Of a stretch of DNA of 64,000 bases, positions 20,601-33,443 are shown one piece after another. The position numbers were made by a program, and so were the translations under genes. Source of the stretch: Haemonchus contortus (taxonomy: Eukaryota; Nematoda; Chromadorea; Rhabditida; Trichostrongylidae); NCBI GenBank assembly GCA_000469685.2, contig LS997563.1:9822940-9886939 (forward strand), read 5' to 3'. Position 1 is the first letter of the stretch, and each line of letters begins with the position of its first letter. Below the pieces are notes generated by a model that searched no databases, was not told the DNA's origin, and was given only the letters and a program-made list of their open reading frames with translations.

Positions 20601-22610
20601 AATAAGACAATCGCATTTTTCGCTGCGCAATGCTGTATTTTTTGTTAGAATATCCTCTCTATGATGTGGAATATACGTCCTGGCAATGAAATTCATAGTC
20701 AACCCGGTCTTTTTGTTACCGAAGGAGGGTAATCTTTCGTTCCTCGTAGGATTTAATGCGGCTATGAAATTCGGAACTTCTTTGCGAAATGTTCAACGGC
20801 GAAGTCATTCAAATGCTTGCAAGTCTATCATGCATTTACAGGTCCCCTACACCTTGGCCGAAAACGCTGGCTTATCCCCGATTCACACTGTTACCGAGTT
20901 ACGTGCGCAGCACGCCAACGGCAATACGGACTACGGCGTGAATGTTAGGAAGGTAGGCTTTGCATCCTTTCATGAAGTGGCCTGTTTAACTTTTCTTTTC
21001 ACAGCGATGTAAACTTCAATTTGTGAAACTATACTAGTTTTTATCATTCAGGGTTACGTCACCGACATCCGCGAAGAAAATGTGCTTCAGCCATTGATGG
21101 TGACCATGTCGGCTATCAAGTTAGCATCCGAATGCGTTAGGTCTATTCTCAAGATTGACGACATTGTGAGTTTTTGGAAACTTATTTTTGACTGCACATT
21201 TACGATTTGTCTTTTTTTCTCCTTCAATGCGCGCCTGATTTCAAGGAATTGTTTTTGACAGCGCTGTTTTTATCTCTGTCAAACATTAATACCGTCTGTT
21301 TTCCGCATCTTTATTCGCCAACACAACAACACATGCGGATATTTGAACCCTTCCTACACCGCTTTGCTTTGCTTTTGCTTGGTGTTGTGAATGGTACAAC
21401 TGTTTTGAAAATCCCAACATTTCAACCACGCGGGCGGCTGAAAACCTATAATTTTGGGCGGTAGTTAGAGACTTTAAAGTTTTTCCACATTGATACTCGC
21501 TCAGTTACCAACTATTTCTACCATTCTATAAAAAACATCCCTTGAAGCAAACCAGTTTTTCTATCTTCAAATCGTAGTCCGAAACACGGAATGCTCGTCG
21601 GACACCTCTGACCCATGACCATCATATAGGTGACTCCATCATCCTAATCTTTGAGCCATTACGATACTGCAGTGCAAGCAATTCCGCCGCCGTTCTGATC
21701 AACTTGCTCAATATATGTAAGCTTGCTTCCTTTTGAGAGATTCAGCTAGTATTATATCATATGTCGGCCTAGTATACAATAGGAACTCTCCCATCTCTAA
21801 ATTTGGTGTCCGCTCGGTCTCTTGGTCTGTGGTCTATACTTCACGTTTTCTTCCGGCCTCAGCTCCTCCTAGAATAATGCAATAGGTGCCCAGATCACGA
21901 CATAGGACGCAGCTAACTTTTCATTTGAAGATTTCCTTTAGTTCAGTGCTTACAAAGTGTACTTCAGCTAATGCCCACCTCTTTCACTTTCTTTTTCATC
22001 TTCTATGACCTGTTTTAGCGCGCTCTTCTCCCCTGTTTCCAGTTTAATTTTCATCTTGCCCACTTTTCGTACATCCTCAATTGGGCTGGCCATCCTAGAT
22101 TGTTTCTCAGACAATATCGACCTATTTGACAGAAACAGTGTTATGTTGTACTCATTTAGAGTAATGGTAATTGGTTGAGAAATCGAATTTTCGCTTTCCC
22201 ATAGGCATAAACATGTTCACCCATAAATATTTAAGTTTTGGAGTAATCGCTTAGCTTCATGAATTGCAACCGGATAATTCAATTTTGATTTATATCTGTT
22301 GATTGCTCGAGACTAATATGTCCGAGCAAGGATTTCGTCTGCAGCATTCGCATTTATTCGTAGTCAAACTTTGGAAAACGTCAGATCTTGAGATTAAAAG
22401 TAGACAGAGCTGGAGCTCAACAAATTTGAGTAGTCAAATTCACACACTCCGTCATACCTATCTCTGCTTGTCGAGTAGAGTGTGCAGTTTAGTCTGTCTA
22501 CAGTTTTAGAGTGGGCTCGGCTTCACCAGTGCTATAAAAACTTCAATAATTTGTTCAGTGAAGGGTAACATGGTAATGCTGGTTATTTCTAGGTCATGGC
22601 TGTTCGTTAA
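17619..22610 (+). CDS. cct-4: CCT/TRiC chaperonin subunit delta
   Basis: Fourteen exons: 17619-17707, 17966-18128, 18375-18483, 18544-18686, 18850-18984, 19052-19174, 19228-19367, 19435-19531, 19991-20101, 20202-20346, 20407-20516, 20842-20952, 21052-21165 and 22593-22610. They total 1608 nt, 535 residues; human CCT4 has 539. The product is one of eight subunits of the cytosolic ring chaperonin that folds actin, tubulin and other proteins using ATP. Group II chaperonin signatures are present: [44 protein letters not shown] in the ATP site, later [10 protein letters not shown] and the C-terminal [10 protein letters not shown]. Every junction keeps phase. The last exon encodes only VMAVR and the stop, after a 1427-nt intron, and matches the end of the Caenorhabditis protein. 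Transcription is away from PPWD1. All segments are intact, so the gene should be functional. Confidence 0.97.
22593..22610 (+). other. cct-4: 18-nt terminal coding exon of cct-4
   Basis: TTATTTCTAG is followed by GTCATGGCTGTTCGTTAA, reading Val-Met-Ala-Val-Arg-stop. It continues ...KIDDI from the donor at 21165 in phase 0. Without it the frame would read through the intron into an unrelated tail. Confidence 0.88.
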
Positions 22611-22797
22611 CGTCGTTTCCTCTGATCATTGTTGGATCCAAAAAGCATCTCGTTAATCAATACACAGTCATGGTAATCCGGCTTCAAACAGCTTTGCCTT
22701 GCCGACATGCAGGCGCTAATTTCTTTGATCTGCACTTTTTTAGTATTTGTTTCAGTTTTCATTTGTTGTCTGTTCACAGTAACTGTTTTTTTTTTTG

Positions 22798-22803
22798 AAT
22801 AAA
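22798..22803 (+). terminator. Poly(A) signal AATAAA of cct-4
   Basis: AATAAA lies 188 bases after the cct-4 stop codon, just after a run of T residues. It gives a 3' UTR of about 0.2 kb. Confidence 0.65.
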
Positions 22804-24847
22804 AATTTTGTTATGTCTCATAATTTCAACTAGTAACAACGTTTTTATCGAATAGCGTATGTTTTGGCAACAGAATAGAATAATGATGGAGTAATTCATG
22901 AGTGCTCGATGTGAAAGGTGGTAGAGTATATACCAATTGCTCGTGATGAGTGCATAAGTGTGTTTGAGATTCGTGTTCAGGGTGACAATAGACACTGGAG
23001 GGTTTCGAACTCGCATATGTTGATGGACGTCATGCAAGTTGATGTGTTGTCAACGAGTTCCGGCCAACTTCCTGTATGTGGAGACGTCGTGAGTAATCAC
23101 ACAGTTGATTGGTGAGAAGAAGCAATTTCGTGAGCCAGCTAATGCTCTTAGTTGAGATTTCTTTGCTGCTCGCCATGCACCTTCATACCCACTGGCACCA
23201 TTGGGCTCGTATGCCAGATAGTAGCTGAAAATGAATCTTTCATTGAGAAGGCCTATGGTTGGTGGAGGTGTTTGATGACGGTGACTTGATAAGTGGCACA
23301 TTTTTTTTCGTTGTCGTGCAGCTGCGTGGGCGCATGCTTCAGCGGGTGATGATGTGGTTATTGAAAAAGCGGCGCTCGCACTTGTATTGAGGGTCGGAAA
23401 CCATCTAGGTGAGCGGCACCGCGAATCATCTATACTGGGGATCGATTACTCGCTTTTGTCTTTGTCTGGAAGAAGGACGGGGTCAAGGAAAAGAATTTAC
23501 TACTGTTATCCCTTGAAAGTCACTGTAGTAGAGTAAATAAAGTAAAGGATCCAAAAAGAGAAGTCAAATATGTGATATTTCTAGGAGTGCGGCTTTATCT
23601 CTTTCTTAGATGTTTGATGGAGTCAATTCTGACGGTCACCCCGTTGTCATAGTCAGCGACTGGTGCGAGATAGAGCCCAGTGGACGTGAGCTAGGTACGA
23701 AACGTAGGTGCATAGACCTAGAGCGCATACCGCCCACTAATTCCTGCCCAGTATAAACTGTAAACTCGCGGTAAGTGTCATCAAATGTTCAGAACGACTA
23801 CTTTTATCGTTTACAATCTCGTCTCGCGAATGGGGGTGGGAAAAGGGGACAAAGTGTTCAAATGGTTGGTTTATTTCGGTTGAAATAAAAGTAAACAAAG
23901 TCACCTGTTGCATAGAGCGACGAGGGCGCATAGTAGGAGAACACGAACGATGGCTGCCGACAAAGAGCTGTTCATGATTCTGTAAACAGGAGGTGATGTC
24001 AATTCAACTAAAACATGTTCAGCAATATCCAAGCGAAAAAGACTTCATTGACGAGCACTGGAGATATGGAGAGTCCAATGATAAATATGGCCAGTTATCC
24101 AGGAAGAGATGAAGAATTGTCCCATAAAACGATAAGTTATCGGTATGAAATGGAATGGGAGGAGCGAAGGGATTGATGATTATATACAGTAGAATGGCTT
24201 GAAGAAGCTGATGAGAGAGGATACTTATAAGGTTCCACCAAAGGAACTCTTTGAGTCAGAAGGCTCGCTCAGAATCACTTGTGAGCACTTCAGTGCGGGC
24301 GGCTGTGGGAAGAATTTCTAAATAGCAATCCAAAGGGTTGAAAGATGAATGAATGAGCGCGAGACAGTTGCTACGGTGAAAGCCGTCAAAAAAGGCTCAT
24401 TTGATGGAGGATGATTGGGAAGAGGTCTCTTGGCAGGAACATGCCTAGCCGCTTTATGGCACTCTGTACTCTGAGGGATTACCCGAGGCTCTACCTCAAA
24501 GAGCTGGTGGAGGATCCCATTTATCTGCCAACTTGACACACTTTTTACCATTTTAATTTTGGTTACTAGGGAGAGATTTAGTATCGACACTATTGTAGAT
24601 GTGCTCCAGAGATTTAATTGGATACTACTTTTGCAAAAGCCAATGAATTTCCAGGAGTCAGGTAAATCAGTGGTGCTAAATATTGTCTATTGAACTAAGC
24701 CATATGTGAGCCCTGATACCTTCATGTGTTATGACTAGTATTTGAATACATAGCGCATCCTTGAAAGAAGGTCGAGTGACATCAGGTGTTTCGTCTCCCT
24801 TCTCGTATTCAGTATGAAGTGCTGGATGTTCATAAACCTTGTTGTTT
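22804..24847. other. Gene-free stretch after cct-4
   Basis: No exon with support was found. Near 23010 the minus strand has a box-B-like GCGAGTTCGAAACCC, possibly a SINE relic, but no matching box A was found. Confidence 0.4.
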
Positions 24848-25344
24848 TCACTCAACGCCCTCCTGGAATAGATTAGTAGAACGTTTGGGTTCAAATTCCT
24901 TAATTAGCCCATAAAAAGGCATATTGTCAGGATTAGTCGGAATATCCAGTAACTGCACCGAGAATCGAAGATCTCCATTCTTTTGTATTCTATTGATGTC
25001 ATCCACGAGCCTGTAATAAGCCAGCTCATTCCCCTTGGCTGAGCTGCTCGTTCCCATTTGCCAAAAACTCATGCAGCAAGCTTTCGGGTGGTACTCCCAA
25101 GACCAGCTCTCGAGATCCTTCTCCGGCCAATAAGACCCAAATCTGAGGTGACAAGGGGAGCAGTGTGTAGAATTAATGTAGGTAAACATTGAATTTGTTG
25201 GCTTCAAAAAAATCAGATTACCGTCTTCAAATTTCGAAGTGTAGAGGAGTGCCCACCGTCGCGTGTCCAATAAGTTTTTCGATACATTCTCTTGAGCCAG
25301 AGTGGATAAATTTATCAGCTCGGGCACATTCAAGTTAATTTGAC
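24848..25344 (-). CDS. Uncharacterised possible terminal exon, about 165 residues
   Basis: A minus-strand frame follows a plausible acceptor (CCTCATTAG at 25345) and runs to a stop at 24848. It begins QINLNVPELINLSTLAQEN and includes WALLYTSKFEDGNLIFLKP, YWPEKDLESWSWEYHPKACC and LRFSVQLLDIPTNPDN. The composition is protein-like, with many Trp, Tyr and Cys and little low complexity, unlike most chance frames in this region. No family is recognised and no ATG or upstream exon was found. It may be the last exon of a gene, a pseudogene fragment or part of an unrecognised transposon. Confidence 0.35.
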
Positions 25345-28300
25345 CTAATGAGGTAGTTAAATGGGCAAGGGACTAAATGCAGAGAGGAAAAGCAGTAATA
25401 TGTATGTATGAAGGATCATATTAAGAGGTAGAGTTGTACAGGAAAAGGAGTACTGTAGAGAACTTACCGAAGCGGAAGTACGTAATAGTCAGATTATATG
25501 TAGACGGATATGGTGAGTAATGGAGTTTCAGGAAATGGGTGAAGGGAGTTATCAAAGGAGGAAAAACTTGAGTATATGGAGAGTGTAGATGGAAAGGGCT
25601 TCTTTGGACAGTGAAAGATCGTGCAGAAAACGGATAAGTCAACATAAAAAAGACAAAACGTCACTCGAGAAGATTTTCAACTTCATATCACCCCTGTGCC
25701 TTTTGCTCGCCCTTATCGGCTGTTCTTCTTCGGAGCTTTAGCCCCTTGAAACCTGCTAGCAAATGGTAGACCAGTGGGAGTAAGTACTGTCAACACACAC
25801 AAGGTCAGATATCGGATTCCTGATCTCTGTTATGTTGGAGGTTAAAGAGGGGGAAACTTAAAAAGTGGTTAATTCAGTTTAACGATAAAATAAGGAGGTC
25901 GAAGCGTCGACATCAGTGTGTTCTATCTCGACATAAGAAATTGACCCAAGGGGTTGAGGGAGTGGAAATGTAGTTAGGTTCGAGAAATTGTATTTAAAAC
26001 TACGATGCTCAGGTTTAATGAGAGAATAGACTGGGTATATTCAAAAGATTAAGCTGCGTCCTGGATGAATCGGGTAAAAAACGGGGAACCACGCCGAGCA
26101 GATAGGCGGGGCTAGAAATTACATTGTCTACGTGGCTAATCTGATTCAAAAGACATCTAAGTTTGACAAGCACGCGCTAGACCTTGTGAACGATCCTGTT
26201 GATAGATGAAATTCAATTCTGACGCAATATGAACGCTTTACTTTGTAAGTGAAGAATGTAACTGCTGGAGGCGGTAGAAGCCCTCATGTTGTTACTCATT
26301 CTTTTGCTTGAAGTGACGGCTACCAACATCAACAATGTGTTTTTTTGCTAGTCGTTAATTACTAAGAGTAAACAATTTTCGCTTCATCGAATGTTGACGT
26401 TGAAATGACTAAATCAAATGGTAAATGAGGTGAAGACGCTTCAATGCATAGCGTAGGTGTATGCGTCGGCTGCAGTCGGACAGGTGTTGGGCATGGGTAT
26501 TCTGATAGCGAAGGAAGAGTTACCAGTAGGTTGTGTGCTCCAGCGTCTTCTAGGAGTCAAAGAGCATTGTTGACCCTTGAAGGGCTCGAACGTTCAAAAC
26601 GGAAGATGGTACTGGTGCTAGTACTCTTTTCTTTCACAAAGGCCTTCCGCTTTTTTTCGGGAAAAATGGAGGCTTATAGCAAAGTTGTGTGTGGGAGCTC
26701 ACCAAAGTCCAAAGTTTTCTAAATCGTGCGATGAATTGGCGCTTCTCCGGGTATTATTTTCCGAAACTTGCTCTTGCTATAATGAAAACAACCCTCAATT
26801 TAAAAGCTGCATCGTTGTGTTATGGAACTAGTTACCGTTTTTACCCGATATGGCTCCCTTCAAGATTTATGGTCCCTCGGTCAGATGGAATTAATTGAAA
26901 TTATGCGAACAGTAAATCAAATTGCCATTAACTTCGCCAGTCATTGATCGTAGACCTGGTGTGGAAAAAAGCCAAAGTAAAAGTTGTGGCCTTAGTCACT
27001 TTGAATTTGAGATGCGCCATGCGTTCAGCTTCTATTCAGAATTCTACTCAATTTTGGATCTTTATAAAGGAATAGAGGCCACGTTCATAAAAATTATGGA
27101 GTTTGAAGGCCTAAGATGATTCCCAAACCGAGACCTTAGTTCGCGTTTTTTTCGACGAATATTTTTCGATTCGATTAGAACCTAAGGGAGCTCTTACAGC
27201 TTTACCTCTCCTTGTCTCCACTCTCAGTATCGAACTTAATGGTTTTCATTGGTTCCCGAACTATGTACGAGGAGAAAGCCGTAAGGTAATAAGTTCAGCG
27301 ACTTTTCCAAGAGAGAAAGTCCTTTTTCCACTATTCCCACTTCTCTAAAAAAGTCTCACTCGAACTCTCCAGAAGCTTTACAGAAATGAAGAGCCTAGAG
27401 GACTTCATTCATGAGTAACGAGAAGAGCTGGGGCAGTGGAATAAGCATTGAGGTTATTGAGTGACTACATTGGAAAAAGTTCATTACCTCTGTGGACATT
27501 CTTCGGATCGAGAAATTTGAAAGGGGAAAGCGAATTTCTTCCGTAGGTGCGTTCAGAATGAGAAGGGTCCCTTCCCCCTCAAATTCTTTGTTTTATACAT
27601 TTGGATTTATTCACATATGAAAAACAGTCATGATAACATTCTCTGCGTTTATAATATAGTTATATAAGTGTAAATCAATCACCCAATTCAGTTATCACAG
27701 TGGGAGGAAATAAAGGCTACGACAGGTTTATCGATTGGCTTGTCCGAGACTTTAACCAGACCATTATACGTACTTCGTACTGTCACGGTGATAAATATCA
27801 GTACTTAAAAGAATTTTAGAAGGCGATAGGACTAATGACCTTTCCAACTTGCCGTTGGTAGGGTTATCTCATAGGTATCAAAGGTAATGAATGTTTCTCC
27901 TCACAGCAGATTAGTGCGACTTCGGTTTGACCGCCACCCGCCGAGATCGCGGTTTTATCGGTTTTTCTGGTCTGGGAGCACTCAAGTCCACTGCTACGGC
28001 GCTAAGCGGATATCCCAGGTCCATAAAACTGCTTGATTCTGCCCACACGCTCCTTTATTTGTGAGTATGGATTCAGGTCTTGTGACACCAGGTCTGCTAA
28101 GAATCTGCAATATTTCAGGCTTTTTTGTTGACAACGATGATCTGCTACTGTTGTGTCGACGCTAGAAGTTGTAATCTCCACTACCCTCACCCACTGTGTG
28201 CCTACTCTAGAGCTGTCTCTTTAAAGACCTCATCCAGATGGTTTGGACTAAAGGTAAGTGCCAATGATTTTATGTGCTTGTTTTTGATATGCTTTTGTGG

Positions 28301-28364
28301 TTTCATCGATCAAAGATAGGCCTAGGAGTATACACTGTGCTTCCGCTATACCCGGTGAGTTGTT
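25345..28364. other. Gene-free stretch
   Basis: Three kilobases without a supported exon, RNA gene or bounded repeat. Part of it (25.38-25.66 kb) is purine-rich on the plus strand, which produces a long open frame on the minus strand with Phe/Ser/Pro/Leu bias; I treat that frame as compositional. Confidence 0.4.
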
Positions 28365-28560
28365 AGAGGTGGGAGAGGTATGGTGGTACTGACAGGAATA
28401 CTTCGGTGTTGATCAATGCCTATGCAATACTGGGCCGCAAGTCATTGTACAGGCCAGAAACACACTCAAATCGCCAGATTCTGTATGGACGCGGAATGCA
28501 CGGCGCATGCTAGAGACGGTACTGATTACCGTCAAAGGCTTCACCCTTCATCCTTTGTGG
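28365..28560 (+). mobile_element. tRNA-derived SINE, copy B (5' truncated)
   Basis: Shares CAAGTCATTGTACAGGCC, the CGCCAGATTCTG block and a tail TCAAAGGCTTCACCCTTCAT with the other SINE copies. The tRNA-like head with box B is missing or too diverged to see. Confidence 0.6.
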
Positions 28561-29904
28561 TGACTTGACGCTCAGATTGAGCTATTTTATGTCAGAGAAG
28601 TCATATGACAGTGTTAGATAAGAAAAGACATATAATGATGAAAACCTGAGGACAAAGCAGCCAACTGATATGAATATGAAGCCACTAAAGCATAGATAAT
28701 TCTTTCCTAGAAGTGAAGTGACAGTTATTGAGGCGGTATGATGTGAAGAGACATAACGTCATTCTCGGGAAATCCATGTAGGTGGGTGCAGAAGTTTATA
28801 GATTATGCAAAACATATTTTCATAAATATACGGCCGCAAGGTTAATATGTTTTCAACCATTTTGAAAAAGCGCATATGAACTAAGTGGTTTCCGCCCACG
28901 ATAGCGGACTTGTCCCTGGGAGGGCGGCGCAAAAGGCAAAATCTCCAAGTTTGGTTTTAGAAGAGTTCAGACACCGGGAGAAAATGAGCGGACGTGGGAA
29001 ACGGTTCAACAAATGAAACGAAGGAAGCACGCCCGCCGTGGGTGGTGCGCTCTCGCAGTGGGCTGAGTTCCCGCGTAAATATACACATTTCCCAATAATA
29101 TAATTCCACAGCGGGACAATCTCGAGCAAAGGAGCTCCAAACTGTAAAAATGTTTGGGGCTATATTTGAAGCATTCTTTGCTGTGATGCATGCTCTAGTG
29201 GATGTAGCTCAACTGATTGTTTATGGGATTTTCCGACAGATTTCAGAATGTTTCCATCTGAAATTCTGTTATTACAAATTTTTTACGGTTCTATTTTTAT
29301 ATCTTTATTTCATTATTCATTAAATCATTCTCACATATTTTACTCATCGAAAAAGAATTTATCCGTCCTAGTTTTTCCTTCGTTAGCGGTGGACCTTGCC
29401 TGAGATTTCTAGGCAAAGTTGAAGTCCATTGACGACATTGCGGATTTCATACTACTTGAGAGAAATGCAGAGACCTGGAGTGGCTGTTGTTTGGAGAAAT
29501 GCCTTAACGGCCTCAGTGTTTCAACTTACTTCGTGCAGCTGCCCCCCCCCCCCTTCCTCTCCCCCTTCCCCTCGGATGCTCCTGGCTCGCTGCTCAGAAA
29601 CGACCAAGATCGCAGTTTTCATTTTAATAGTTGTGTAGGGAAAACTGAGATTTCCTGGTTATGGAGATTATATGAACAACTGTGAAAATACGGAGCTGAC
29701 CAGGAGAGGTATATATTGCTTTGTCAAACACACTCTGTTTACGGACTGGAGACAAAGTCTGTTTCTTCCCCATGAATATGTGACAACCGCTGTCAATGAG
29801 GGTATTGTAGTCAACCCACATATAGCTATGAACGTTCATTGGTAAGAGTAGTAGACACACAGATAGACATTACTTTCTCAAGATACCAGTCTAGAGCAAA
29901 CTCG
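28561..29904. other. Gene-free stretch with a poly-C run
   Basis: Nothing recognised except an uninterrupted run of 12 C residues at 29542-29553. Confidence 0.4.
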
Positions 29905-30150
29905 TTCCTTGGATAAGTCTCTGGGTGTTGACCAAGACGATCTGAGGGATGCGCCTCCATACTTGACTTTCATTCAGGGTCGTGGTGGATTACTGAATGC
30001 GTATGTGGCCTATTCAATGTTTTTCGGTAGTCAGCCACTGTATAAGTTAGTGCTTCTATCCTCTTAGACGGTCTGGTACCAATTATCGACCCCGGAGGGA
30101 TGGAAGGCATGGTTGGCCTACGTGGAAATCCGCGGCTGATTTTTTCCATT
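29905..30150 (-). mobile_element. tRNA-derived SINE, copy C
   Basis: Minus-strand orientation. The reverse complement contains CCATCCCTCCGGGGTCG, ATTGGTACCAGAC, GGATAGAAGCACTAACTTAT and AGGCCACATACGC, as in copies D and E. The head with box B is degraded. Confidence 0.68.
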
Positions 30151-32865
30151 ATGAATTCAGTCGTAAAATGTTTTCTAGTAGTAGAGTTAACGAGCGATGA
30201 ATTGGGTGTGCTTAAAATGTTGATATGGGGTGAGGGGGAGGTAGGAGAGTAGGTCCAAGTGGTCTATAGCATCTAAAAATTTGAGGCCCTGCAATTGACA
30301 TTTCGGGATGCTCGTGAAAACAAATGCAACCGAGTGTCTAGACAAGCCCTGTCTGGTTGGAATCCCATCACCATTGTCCAACTTCATACTTCCACAACTC
30401 TACTTCGTTTTGCAAGCGGTTTTGCTCTTTTATTGGATGCATGAGTGGCATATCGACATGTCCACTTACAGGCAAAATGGCTCCAGGAGAAGCCATGAAA
30501 GCCTAGTGGTGGGATTCTGTTCTTTGAGTTAGGCCTTCCCTCCCTCACGACGGTGTTGTTGTGCCTCAAATGGTATCAGACTGCACGGACCTCTTCGTAC
30601 GAAATCTCTTGATGCGAGAAGCTCGAAAACTTATGGAGCGTGAAATCCGGAAATGCAACTACATATTTGAACTCACATTTCGAGCCCCGATTACATGCCC
30701 CGGACTTAGCCACTCGGACCAACCTACAAGCCCTCTTTTAGTGAGCAGATTGACGATAGGCAGAGAGGACTCCCTTCATAAATGTCCGCCTTTGCAGCGA
30801 AAGAAATTAGACATGCAAATTCCGCAGTACCGAAATAATTCAGTTCGAGTTAGCTTTCTGTGAATTCCGGAGAGCATCAATTAACGACCTGGAAACGGCA
30901 CTGTTAGCAACTTATTCGGGCAGACGAGTTTGTTGAAACAGTCACCCAACTGAGACACCCACCCCACTGTAGGGCACCGTGTTCGGCAGGATATTACGTT
31001 GTTTGGTCTTGTTTATTTATAAACACTAGTTCCGATGTAAACATTAGATCATTAGTCAGCTCCATGACTTACAGCAACCAAATTCCTAGTTGACGCTAAC
31101 TACGAATAGAAACTAATGTCCATTTCAGCGCCCCCGACATACGTTCGAGTGGTGTCACAACCGGCAGAGAGGATCTTGCTGTTGAAATGGGGGAAGTGGA
31201 AATTATTTGTGGAGCTTTCTGGGTTAGACTGACGTCTTTGTCACAACTTCTCAGGTACGTGCTAATTAGACGCACAAACCGTTCAGAAGTATTGAGAGGT
31301 ATGCTTAGAAGTAGTAAAAATGGTGGCTAATGGAGCGATACCATATTTATGGTAAGGGGATCAAAACCTGAATTCTCACCCATCTTTCCCAATAAGCTCT
31401 CCATTCCTCAGAGACTTATAAATAGCAGAGGAGTCGTGGGGAGGTTTACAGGCTGTTATTTCAACATTGACTTGCCCTTGTAAATGTCGGAATAGACGAC
31501 CCTGTACGCATCCAAAGTCCTCCACGTTGCGGAATGGAAGTCCAATGCATTGGCGCGACCCAATTCGGATCAGATAGATCTTCTTTCGGAACTCTACTTT
31601 TAATCTTTATTGGGGAGGCGGGGAGGGTCGAGAGGGTGTAGTTCACCGATCAGCTGTTGAGATGTTACGCCCATTGATGAATGGGTCTCCGAACTTTTTT
31701 ACTACCACCAAAAACCAAAGCGAAAAAGTGGAAACGGCCTTCCCATGATAGTCAACCAGAGCTGTCTATGAACCTTGCCCCATGACGTGATATCCGCCCT
31801 AATAATAGCCAAGTGAACACCTGGGTTTAGTGCGCGTTTCGTCACTAATAGCTTAACATTAGCGCAACCTATTTCGCGCTAATTTCGGGAATTGTATTTG
31901 TAAAAGTAATCGAGACATCTAGCGACCAGACTACGAGCCAACCCCATGTTTCTGCAGCAAGTTCACATGAGGTATCTTAGTCCTTCGAGAAGAATTGGAA
32001 AAGCTCTTAATAGGATTTATTATTGTAACGGATTGCGAATATGCAAATTTCAAAAACTTGGGATGAGTGGGTGAAAGAGAAGTGTCTGATGGAAGGTTCT
32101 TAAAGGACTGAGACGAAAGAAAGGAGTGGGAAAGTCTATCGTCATAGGTTACACAACTTATGCGAGGGAAAGTAGGAGGAGAAGTGGGAGCTGATGAGGA
32201 CGGCAAAATTAGATACTCAGGAACTGCAAAAACAATGGCATCGAATAGTACATCGAGCACTTGAGGTATAATTAAAAGCATAATAAGAAAATCATAAATG
32301 CTGAGTAGTACGACTTCTTGGAGGAAGAAAAAAGTGCAGGAGACCTGAAAATCACTATCCCTCTATGTAACCCATCATTTTCAGTGATTTGCGAAATGTA
32401 TAGGAGGTGCGGCTACAGTATCCTTTTGTTCAAAACATGTCGTATTCCGTAGCACCCCTCAGAACGACTCCTTGACACACCTACGTGTGGGCGTCTTGGT
32501 CCCTTATAGCACCCTTCAGAATGTTACTTCACATGAGAATCCCATAAGTAGTTTTTTCTACCAACCAGTTTCGCTCTACTGGGTAACCTGCACAGCCAGT
32601 TCACTCGTGGATTGTGTGGGTCATTTGAGGAAGGGCTGCATTCTGGAGCTTTGTGAATGAGAACATAGTTGATAGTAATTCGACTAATTTTGACGGATTT
32701 TCTGATTCAGCTGTTACTCATCCTGTTGATCATCAATTTTCTCGAGTAGGTCTTCATTCGCCCCTGTCGCAAGCCAAAATATTCTGGTAGATCGTCTTCG
32801 CTTAAGAAACACGAACCATAGCGCTAATTTCGTTCAGTGTTCATGAGGAAGCCAGTGTTCTTTTG
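30151..32865. other. Gene-free stretch
   Basis: No supported exon, RNA gene or repeat boundary. A 116-codon minus-strand frame at 31931-32281 is Ser/Pro/Leu-rich and lies opposite a purine-rich stretch; it has no known motif. Confidence 0.4.
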
Positions 32866-32916
32866 CATACATGAAGATTCGGTCAGTAATCACCGTGGTC
32901 CAACGTCTTCTATATA
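32866..32916 (-). mobile_element. RTE-type LINE fragment, downstream part
   Basis: On the minus strand this reads RRWTTVITDRI, resembling the DNRWTRAVTDWIPRD segment that follows the reverse transcriptase domain in nematode RTE-type non-LTR retrotransposons. It lies directly against the left end of a MITE, whose other side holds the upstream part of the same protein. Confidence 0.5.
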
Positions 32917-33443
32917 CAGTAGCGCTCAAAAGTCTTTGGTGAAATGCTTCGACGCTTTTTCGTTCATAACTTCTTTCTTAGTAGACCAAGTCACGCAAAA
33001 TTTGGATATGTTCAACTAGAGCAGCATTTCACCCTACAAAGCACTATTTCACTGCGAAGCTGCAATATCCACAGATAGAGCAAGGTGTTTGTTGCGGTAG
33101 CAGATTTTGCTAAAACTAAACTTGTTGACGTCTACACTTATTCGCACCTTATGTGCGTTTTTCTCATCTATTGTGTTCGGCGTTACCGCTCGTACACTTT
33201 AGACATGACAAAAAGGAAAGAGATTCTAGAAGGACAATCATCTGTATTTTCAGTCGATTTTGAGTTCATGCTCATTGGAATATCTGGAACATGATCAGAC
33301 TGCAAGTTAATAGTGGTAAATATTCACAACACACCCACGCTCCAGATATAAAAATTTCGCATGATTAGATCCAGTAGGAAAGGAGTTACCACTGAAAAGA
33401 CTGTCTGAAGAGCCATTTTACCGAAGACTTTTGAGCTCTACTG
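32917..33443. mobile_element. Tc1-like MITE, 527 bp, copy 1
   Basis: Left end CAGTAGCGCTCAAAAGTCTT and right end, as reverse complement, CAGTAGAGCTCAAAAGTCTT form a terminal inverted repeat. TA borders both ends (32915-32916, 33444-33445). CAGT-starting ends and TA duplications are typical of the Tc1 branch. No transposase frame is present. Copy 2 at 40551 shares blocks such as GACAAAAAGGAAAG and GATATCTGGAACATGA-like sequence throughout. Confidence 0.85.

Noticed and set aside
24848..25333. Treating this frame as a complete protein starting with Met at 25333
   Set aside because: The codon at 25333 is TTG, and an acceptor-like CATTAG lies just upstream, so an internal or terminal exon is the better reading.
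31931..32281. 116-codon minus-strand protein
   Set aside because: Ser/Pro/Leu-rich frame opposite a purine-rich stretch, with no motif or splice context; compositional openness is the simpler explanation.
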